Shown here one piece after another: positions 50,726-56,195 of a stretch of DNA of 56,195 nt. The notes under the pieces were generated by a model. That model worked only from the letters and a program-made list of their open reading frames with translations, ran no database searches and was not told the DNA's origin. A program made the position numbers and the translations under genes. The stretch is from Pseudomonas defluvii (lineage in GTDB: Bacteria; Pseudomonadota; Gammaproteobacteria; Pseudomonadales; Pseudomonadaceae). How positions within the stretch are numbered: the stretch's first letter is position 1; each line of letters begins with the position of its first letter. Location of the stretch: the NCBI RefSeq assembly GCF_001695625.1, contig NZ_MBPN01000025.1, forward strand, positions 1 to 56,195. Reading direction: 5' to 3'.

Positions 50726-51544
50726 TTATCGCTTGGCTTGCTGGTACAGCGGCATCACTTTCGGGATGGCCGCTTGCAGCGCAGCAATCCGGCTGCTGGA
50801 GGCCGGGTGAGTACTCATGAACTCAGGCTGCGATGCGCCACCCGACGCCTGGTTCATCTTGTTCCACAAGGTGATCGCGGCATTCGGGTTGTAACCGGCT
50901 CGCGCGGCCAGCTCCAGGCCAATCAGGTCAGCTTCGTTTTCATTGTCGCGGCTATTGGGCAGTGTCAGGCTGTACTGCACCACGGTATCGGCCAGCGCCA
51001 TGCTGTCCTGGCCCAGGCCGAGCAATGCGCCGGCACCTTGTTTGGCCATTTCAATGCCATACGCCTTGGACATGGCTTCACGTCCATGTTCACGCAGGGC
51101 GTGAGCGATTTCATGGCCCATGACCGCAGCAATTTCATCGTCGCTGAGTTTCAGCTTGTCGATCAGGCCGCTGTAGAAAATGATCTTGCCGCCAGGCCCG
51201 CAGTTGGCGTTGAGCTCGTCACTCTGGATCAGGTTGACTTCCCACTTCCACTGCGCAGCATCGGGACGGAACTGTGGTGCCTGGGCAATCAGGCGATCAG
51301 CGATGGCCTGAACGCGGCGCGCATTGCTGCTGGTCTTGTCGAGCACGCCTTGGCTCGACGCTTCGCCGAGCGTTTGCTGGTAAGACTGGGCGTACATCTG
51401 ATTGACTTCATCGGTCGAGAGCATGCTGAACATGTACTGCTTGCGCTCGACACCGACCGCTCCGCCGCTGGTGGTATTGATTGCCTGGCAACCACTGAGC
51501 AGGACGCTGGCACTCAAGGCACCCATTACAAATAACTTACGCAT
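50726..51544 (-). CDS. M48-family lipoprotein metalloprotease (LoiP/YcaL-like)
   Basis: A 272-residue zinc protease anchored to a membrane by a lipid: the signal peptide ends in 'LLSGC' with lipidated Cys19. The zinc motif is HEIAH (144-148), with the third ligand Glu in 'NENEADLIG'. LoiP-type enzymes cleave unfolded outer-membrane or periplasmic proteins under stress. The ATG at 51544 is chosen over one 21 bases upstream because it gives a short positive n-region (MRK) and has GGAG upstream. It stands alone, converging on the manganese transporter gene. Confidence 0.93.
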   Translation of the reverse strand: MRKLFVMGALSASVLLSGCQAINTTSGGAVGVERKQYMFSMLSTDEVNQMYAQSYQQTLGEASSQGVLDKTSSNARRVQAIADRLIAQAPQFRPDAAQWKWEVNLIQSDELNANCGPGGKIIFYSGLIDKLKLSDDEIAAVMGHEIAHALREHGREAMSKAYGIEMAKQGAGALLGLGQDSMALADTVVQYSLTLPNSRDNENEADLIGLELAARAGYNPNAAITLWNKMNQASGGASQPEFMSTHPASSSRIAALQAAIPKVMPLYQQAKR

Positions 51545-51698
51545 GAAAACACTCCATTCAAACACGCTGCGTATCCTAGGCCGACTAGGATAACTACGCT
51601 ATTGCCGTTCGCGAACATTTCGCGAACGGCACTCATGCTTTTCACACTTCGGGCCGATAACGCTGTGCAGACGCCATTACGTGTGCTCGGAGCCCCTG

Positions 51699-53840
51699 AT
51701 GAAGTTCAAGTCGATCCAGTTTTCCGTGGCAGCCCTTGCTGGCGCCATCGTGTTGAGCATCGTTGCCGCACTGGTGCTGTACGCCGTGTTTTCCGGCGCA
51801 CGGACTCAGACGCTGGTACAAAGCCGCACCCAGCAGCAGTTCGAAACCGTCATTGAGCAACGCCTGACGGCGCTGGCGAGCACCCAGGTCAGCCAGATTC
51901 AGCGCGGCCTCGAAGCGCCGCTGCTGATCGCCCGCAGCCTGGCGACCAGCAACGCCATGCTGGGCATGAAGGACGCTACGGGTAAGCCTCTGCTGAACAT
52001 CGAGCGTGAACAACTGATCGCCATGGTCAAGCAGACCGTAGCAAGCAACCCACTGATCCTCGGTAGCTATCTCGGCTGGGAGCCCAACGCGCTGGACCAC
52101 GACGATGCGCGCTTCGTCGGCACCTCGATCATCGGCATCGACAGCGCCACCGGACGCTTCCTGCCCTGGTGGTTCCGCAACGACGACGGTAGCCTGGGCG
52201 TGGATAAACTGGCCGATGTCGACGACCCGACACAACTAGCCACGGGCGTGCGCGCCAGCGAGTACTACCTGTGCTCGAAAGACTCGAAAAAGGCCTGTGT
52301 CATCGACCCGGCACCCTACAAGGTGGGTGACAAGGTGGTCATGCTTGCCTCGTTCATCGAGCCCATCATGGTAGACGGTCAGTTCCAGGGCATTGCGGGT
52401 GCCGACCTGTCGGTGAACTTCATTCAGGACATGCTCAAGGCCGCCGACAGCCAACTCTACAATGGCGCCGGTGAACTCGCGCTGGTGTCCAGCAACGGAC
52501 GCCTGGTGGCCTACACCAAGGACGAAAGCAAGTTCGGCGAAAAAGCCAGCGATGTGCTTGGCGCCAATAAAGCTCAGGCATTGAATAGCCTGACCGGCGA
52601 TAACCTGCGTTACGAGATTGACCGTAGCAACGGCCAGATCGAGCTGTTCTTGCCGTTTCGCATCGGCAATACCGACGCTCGCTGGACCCTGATGCTGCAA
52701 TTGCCAATCAGCGCGGTGATGGCCGAGCTGGATAAGCTGCAGAGCGACTTGAGTGCACAACGAGCCACTGATATCACCGGAATGACCCTGGTCGGCCTGA
52801 CTATCGCCGCACTCGGCCTGTTGGTGATCTGGCTGCTGGCCCACGGTATCGCACGACCCTTGCGGCAGATGGTGGCCATGCTCAACGACATCGCTCAGGG
52901 TGAAGGTGACCTGACCTGGCGACTGACCAGTGATCGCAGCGACGAACTCGGCGCCATTGCCAAAGGCTTCAACACCTTTCTGAGTAAACTGCAGGCAATG
53001 ATCACTCAGGTGGTCAGCTCGGTACAGAAAGTCAGCGACTCCTCTGAACACACCGCCGATATCGCCATTCGCACCAACCAGGGTGTGCACAAGCAAATGG
53101 CCGAAATCGACCTGGTAGCCACGGCAGTACATGAAATGACCGCCACGGCGCAGGACGTGGCCCGTAACGCAACCCATGCAGCCCAAGCCGCCAGCAGCGC
53201 CGACCAGGCCGCCAACGAAGGCCTGCAGATCGTGCGCAGCACCTCCAACTCGATCAGCGCACTGGCCAATGAAATAGGCCGTGCGGTGGGGGTCGTGCAA
53301 AACCTGGCCCGCGATAGCGAGAACATCAACGCCATTCTGGTGGCGATCCGCGCCATCGCCGAGCAGACCAACCTGCTGGCCCTGAACGCAGCCATCGAAG
53401 CCGCCCGTGCAGGTGAGCAAGGTCGCGGCTTTGCGGTGGTCGCCGACGAAGTACGCAACCTGGCACAGAAAACCCAGAAGGCCACCGAAGAAATCCAGCA
53501 GATGATTCAGCAGTTGCAGCAAGGCACCCGCGATGTCGTCAAGGTCATGGAAGACAGCCAGGGCAAGACCGACGACAGCGTGCAACAGGCAGCCAAGGCA
53601 GCCGAAGCGCTGGAGAGCATCACCCAGGCCGTTTCGGTGATCAACGACATGAACAACCAGATCGCCAGCGCGGCGGAAGAACAAAGTGCGGTGGCCGAAG
53701 ACATCAACCGCAACGTAATCAACATCGGCCAGGTGGCCAACGAGGTCGCCGGTGGTGCGGACGAGTCCAGCAACGCCAGCGCCGAACTGACCAAACTGGC
53801 TGAACAGCAGCGGCGGCTGATCAACCAGTTCAAGGTCTGA
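51699..53840 (+). CDS. Methyl-accepting chemotaxis protein with double-Cache sensor
   Basis: A transmembrane chemoreceptor of 713 residues. TM1 lies at about 10-33. The periplasmic domain (about 34-355) has the dCache pattern: a long first helix, then '[12 protein letters not shown]' and '[14 protein letters not shown]' in the membrane-distal module and '[16 protein letters not shown]' at the module junction. TM2 ('[21 protein letters not shown]') leads to HAMP and the signalling domain with tip '[20 protein letters not shown]'. There is no CheR-tethering tail. The ligand class (amino acid, amine or organic acid) cannot be set by eye. GGAG lies 6 bases before the ATG at 51699. Confidence 0.94.
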   Translation: MKFKSIQFSVAALAGAIVLSIVAALVLYAVFSGARTQTLVQSRTQQQFETVIEQRLTALASTQVSQIQRGLEAPLLIARSLATSNAMLGMKDATGKPLLNIEREQLIAMVKQTVASNPLILGSYLGWEPNALDHDDARFVGTSIIGIDSATGRFLPWWFRNDDGSLGVDKLADVDDPTQLATGVRASEYYLCSKDSKKACVIDPAPYKVGDKVVMLASFIEPIMVDGQFQGIAGADLSVNFIQDMLKAADSQLYNGAGELALVSSNGRLVAYTKDESKFGEKASDVLGANKAQALNSLTGDNLRYEIDRSNGQIELFLPFRIGNTDARWTLMLQLPISAVMAELDKLQSDLSAQRATDITGMTLVGLTIAALGLLVIWLLAHGIARPLRQMVAMLNDIAQGEGDLTWRLTSDRSDELGAIAKGFNTFLSKLQAMITQVVSSVQKVSDSSEHTADIAIRTNQGVHKQMAEIDLVATAVHEMTATAQDVARNATHAAQAASSADQAANEGLQIVRSTSNSISALANEIGRAVGVVQNLARDSENINAILVAIRAIAEQTNLLALNAAIEAARAGEQGRGFAVVADEVRNLAQKTQKATEEIQQMIQQLQQGTRDVVKVMEDSQGKTDDSVQQAAKAAEALESITQAVSVINDMNNQIASAAEEQSAVAEDINRNVINIGQVANEVAGGADESSNASAELTKLAEQQRRLINQFKV

Positions 53841-53894
53841 GCCTCAGACGACCAGGCACCTGCGCAGAGGGCCTGTGCTGCTTTAGCGCCGGCC

Positions 53895-54515
53895 TTACGC
53901 CGGCGTCAGGCACTCCGGTGCATTGAGCTTGGGGTCATTGACCAGGTTCGCCAGCACCCGTTCACGCAGTGCCGCGGCAGGGCTGGCCAGCAGGCTATGC
54001 AGCTCGGCCAGCGGCGTTTCGGGGTTCAGCCAGGCAGCCTGGCCAGCCTCGTCCAGAATGAGCGGCCGACGCTGGCTCATCGCAGCCTGGGTTACCACTG
54101 CCGTGCTCAACCACACCTGCTCCTGCACCGGATAGGCTTCCCAGACAGCCGCAAAGAATAGCGAAGCTCCTTCCCCCGGCGTCAACCAGTAAGGCCGCTT
54201 GCGCACTGAACCGCGCCATTCGTAAAAGCCGTTGGCCGGCATCAGACAACGGCGCAAACGGAAGGCGTCGCGGAACATTGGCTGCTCTGCCAGGGTTTCG
54301 GCGCGCGCATGAGCCGGTGTGCGCGACAGGTCGGTCAGCCAGGCCGGCGTCAGCCCCCAACGCGCCCTGGCAAGCTCCAGGTTACCGTCGACACGGCGCT
54401 GTATCAGCACCGACGCACCGGGCGAAATGTTCCACTGCGCCTGCTGGTCGGCGGGAAAGCCAGGCAAGGCGGCAAAGGCCGAAGACCAGCGAAACAGGGC
54501 GTAACGTCCACACAT
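53895..54515 (-). CDS. SRAP (YedK/HMCES)-family protein with altered active site
   Basis: A member of the family that forms a covalent bond to abasic sites in single-stranded DNA through Cys2. Its 206 residues start MCGRYALF, and 'NISPG', 'RWGLTPAWL' and 'NGFYEW' are in place. Cys2 and the Glu (Glu99, YedK Glu105) are conserved. Two other active-site residues differ: the Asn in 'NARxET' (YedK Asn75) is His69 ('AHARAET'), and the catalytic His in 'HDRRP' (YedK His160) is Ser147 ('MSQRRP'). A hairpin (CGCCGGC 53887-53893 with GCCGGCG 53899-53905) overlaps the stop codon. The altered residues may change crosslink formation or reversal. Confidence 0.88.
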   Translation of the reverse strand: MCGRYALFRWSSAFAALPGFPADQQAQWNISPGASVLIQRRVDGNLELARARWGLTPAWLTDLSRTPAHARAETLAEQPMFRDAFRLRRCLMPANGFYEWRGSVRKRPYWLTPGEGASLFFAAVWEAYPVQEQVWLSTAVVTQAAMSQRRPLILDEAGQAAWLNPETPLAELHSLLASPAAALRERVLANLVNDPKLNAPECLTPA

Positions 54516-54527
54516 GAGGCAGGCAAC

Positions 54528-54788
54528 CTAGCAAATCAGAATACCGGGGAGGCTCTCCGGTTCATCACCCGCGAGGGGTTGAGCAACATTGTACTCGGCG
54601 ATCAGCCGACGTGCGCGCTCTGCCTGCTCGTCCGGCACCGTCAGCCCCAGCAACCCCTGCATGGGAAGCTCGCCGACACCGCCCAGCAGGTGGCGACCCG
54701 CAAGGTACACGTCGATACCTTCGCTGACCAACATGCCAAAGAGCAATTCAGCCTCAAGCAGATTCTCCGGCTCATAGATCCGTTGCAT
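54528..54788 (-). CDS. DUF2007 (putative signal-transducing) small protein
   Basis: An 86-residue protein with the family pattern 'IYEPENLLEAELLFGMLVSEGIDVYL' followed by a 'GELPMQGLLGLTVPDEQAERARRLI' segment (about residues 2-27 and 39-63). The fold is a small alpha/beta domain that resembles the ACT or PII-like class. The function is unknown. Its ATG (54788-54786) overlaps the stop of the upstream cysteine-rich gene by one base (TGATG), so the two are translated together. Confidence 0.85.
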   Translation of the reverse strand: MQRIYEPENLLEAELLFGMLVSEGIDVYLAGRHLLGGVGELPMQGLLGLTVPDEQAERARRLIAEYNVAQPLAGDEPESLPGILIC

Positions 54789-54970
54789 CACTCGTCCTCA
54801 CGTTTTAGATCGAGCATCCACTCGCCATCGTGAACCTGCAGCATGAACACGATCGGTCGACAACATACGGGGCAGTCCTCGACATACTCCTGATCGCCGC
54901 CCGACAGATCGAGCACCGCTTCAAACTCCTCCCCGCAGTAGGGACAATCATGGAACTCAGTCTCCAGCAT
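54788..54970 (-). CDS. CPXCG-motif cysteine-rich zinc-ribbon protein
   Basis: A 60-residue protein with two cysteine pairs, 'CPYCGEEF' and 'CPVCCRP', that would bind one zinc. The remainder is acidic ('DLSGGDQEYVED'), and the C-terminus is 'WMLDLKREDE'. The family is conserved in gamma-proteobacteria without a known role. It is the first gene of a two-gene unit with the DUF2007 gene, divergent from an acyltransferase gene. Confidence 0.88.
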   Translation of the reverse strand: MLETEFHDCPYCGEEFEAVLDLSGGDQEYVEDCPVCCRPIVFMLQVHDGEWMLDLKREDE

Positions 54971-55094
54971 CGCGGCCTCCAGCGTGACTTGTGCGTATAA
55001 TCACCGGTCTGTTTACAAGCCCTTTGCGTGTCTGAGCCGTTTTTTCAGACCCAGGCCTTACTATTACCCTAGCCGTTTCCAACAAGAGAGCATG

Positions 55095-56195
55095 ATGGGC
55101 GAATTCGATGCCATCCGACCGTACAACGACGCTGAGGTCCCTGCCGTTCTGGCACGCCTGCTCAGCGACCCGGCTTTCCTCGATATCCTCACCCACTTTC
55201 GCTTCCCGCGCATGGCTGGCGCGTTCGGCTGGCTGCTCAAGCCCCTGATCGCCCGCCGCCTGCGCCATGAATTCGCCGGGGTTACCTGCGTATCAACCTT
55301 GCAGGACAAGGTCGAGTTCTACGTCGATCACACTATAGAACGGGCTACCGACGGCGTGACCTACACCGGCGTCGAGGGGCTCAAGTCCGGTACGGCCTAC
55401 CTGTTTCTGGCCAATCACCGCGATATCGTGATGGACCCGGCCTTCGTCAACTACGCCGTGTACCATGCCGGCCTGCCAACCCCGCGCATCGCCATCGGTG
55501 ACAACCTGCTGCAGAAGCCATTTGTCAGCGACATGATGCGCCTGAACAAGAGTTTCATCGTGCACCGTTCGTTGACCGGCCGCCGTGAGAAACTGGCGGC
55601 CTATCAACTGCTTTCGGCCTACATCAACCATTCGATCCGTACCGACGGCCAGTCGATCTGGATTGCCCAGGCCGAAGGCCGGGCGAAAGATGGCGATGAT
55701 CGCACCGATTCGGCGATCCTCAAGATGTTCCACATGAGCCGCAAGGACGAGCCATTCGGTGAGGTGATTCGCTCGCTGAACCTGAGCCCGGTGTCGATCA
55801 GCTACGAATACGACCCCTGCGACCTGGCCAAGGCCCGCGAGCTTTACATTCGCGCCACCACCGGCAGCTACACCAAGGCACCAGGTGAAGATGACCTGAG
55901 CATTGCCCAGGGCATCACCGGCTACAAAGGCCGAGTGCACATCAACTTCGCCGCGCCGATCACCGAAGCTTACGAAGACACCAAGCAGTTGGCAGCGGCG
56001 ATCGACCGGCAGATTCTCGGTGGTTATCGCCTGTTCCCGGCGCACTACCTGGCCTATGCCCAGTGGAGCGACGCCGACCCGAGCCTGCAGGTGCCAAAGG
56101 CCTCCGAGCTGTTCGCGGCAGATGAACTGGCCAAGGCGCAGGCCGAATGGCAGCGCCGACTGGACGCCTGCCCCGCCGAACATCGGCCGTATCTG
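55095..56195 (+). CDS. LPLAT-family glycerol acyltransferase, truncated by the window edge
   Basis: The first 367 codons of a gene that runs off the right end; no stop is reached. The protein has the acyltransferase HX4D motif in 'ANHRDIVMD' (about 107-115), 'SFIVHR' and 'IAQAEGRAKDG', which stands in place of the EGTRS-type motif. It belongs to the group of large soluble or peripheral acyltransferases that act on glycerol-type or lipid acceptors. An ATG at 55092 is directly adjacent; 55095 is chosen because AGAGAG is then at a usual distance. It is divergent from the cysteine-rich/DUF2007 pair. Confidence 0.88.
   Translation, partial: MGEFDAIRPYNDAEVPAVLARLLSDPAFLDILTHFRFPRMAGAFGWLLKPLIARRLRHEFAGVTCVSTLQDKVEFYVDHTIERATDGVTYTGVEGLKSGTAYLFLANHRDIVMDPAFVNYAVYHAGLPTPRIAIGDNLLQKPFVSDMMRLNKSFIVHRSLTGRREKLAAYQLLSAYINHSIRTDGQSIWIAQAEGRAKDGDDRTDSAILKMFHMSRKDEPFGEVIRSLNLSPVSISYEYDPCDLAKARELYIRATTGSYTKAPGEDDLSIAQGITGYKGRVHINFAAPITEAYEDTKQLAAAIDRQILGGYRLFPAHYLAYAQWSDADPSLQVPKASELFAADELAKAQAEWQRRLDACPAEHRPYL

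Overview
The window is a stretch of chromosome from a fluorescent Pseudomonas, most likely the P. putida group. The evidence is high G+C with typical Pseudomonas codon use, the pta-slyD-DUF3565 neighbourhood, a DUF3077 gene, a DUF1302/DUF1329 pair beside an AlkK-type acyl-CoA synthetase and a MalT-like LuxR regulator, and three chemoreceptors in 56 kb. From memory (not checked), both ends of the window resemble a region of P. putida KT2440, and the middle looks like accessory material.

Layout. 1-9.4 kb holds housekeeping and envelope genes: a soluble PAS-PAS chemoreceptor, a GT4 glycosyltransferase, thioredoxin-type glutathione peroxidase, SlyD, a DUF3565 zinc protein, phosphotransacetylase, a YihG-like acyltransferase, an OmpA-type lipoprotein, a metallo-beta-lactamase-fold hydrolase and an O6-alkylguanine-DNA methyltransferase. 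9.5-19.6 kb is accessory: a 1122-residue RTX metalloprotease with a higher-order repeat, a complete type I restriction-modification operon (hsdR-hsdM-hsdS) and a DUF3077 gene with a strongly folded leader. 19.7-23.3 kb is a signalling block: a sensorless histidine kinase, a receiver-TPR regulator and a PAS-GGDEF diguanylate cyclase.

23.4-37.5 kb is the metabolic centrepiece, a full quinohemoprotein amine dehydrogenase (QHNDH) locus. Structural and maturation genes run qhpA-qhpD-qhpC-qhpB. A chemoreceptor and a sigma-54-controlled aldehyde dehydrogenase stand divergently. A second, tightly overlapping operon runs sigma-54 activator, qhpF exporter, qhpE protease, qhpG flavoprotein. Together they would sense, import to the periplasmic side, oxidise and process primary amines such as phenylethylamine: QhpD cross-links the gamma subunit, QhpG hydroxylates its Trp, QhpE trims the leader, QhpF exports it, and the aldehyde product is oxidised by the dehydrogenase.

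37.5-45.7 kb is a large MalT-like regulator with DUF1329, DUF1302 and a medium-chain acyl-CoA synthetase, probably a hydrophobic-substrate uptake and activation unit. 45.8-56.2 kb returns to core genes: LysE exporter, MerR-controlled quinone reductase, 2-hydroxyacid dehydrogenase, rsmC, a manganese-riboswitch-controlled GDT1-family transporter, an M48 lipoprotein protease, a double-Cache chemoreceptor, a SRAP-family protein with two altered catalytic residues, two small metal-site or signalling proteins and a truncated acyltransferase at the window edge. I saw no tRNA, rRNA, CRISPR array, insertion sequence or transposase.
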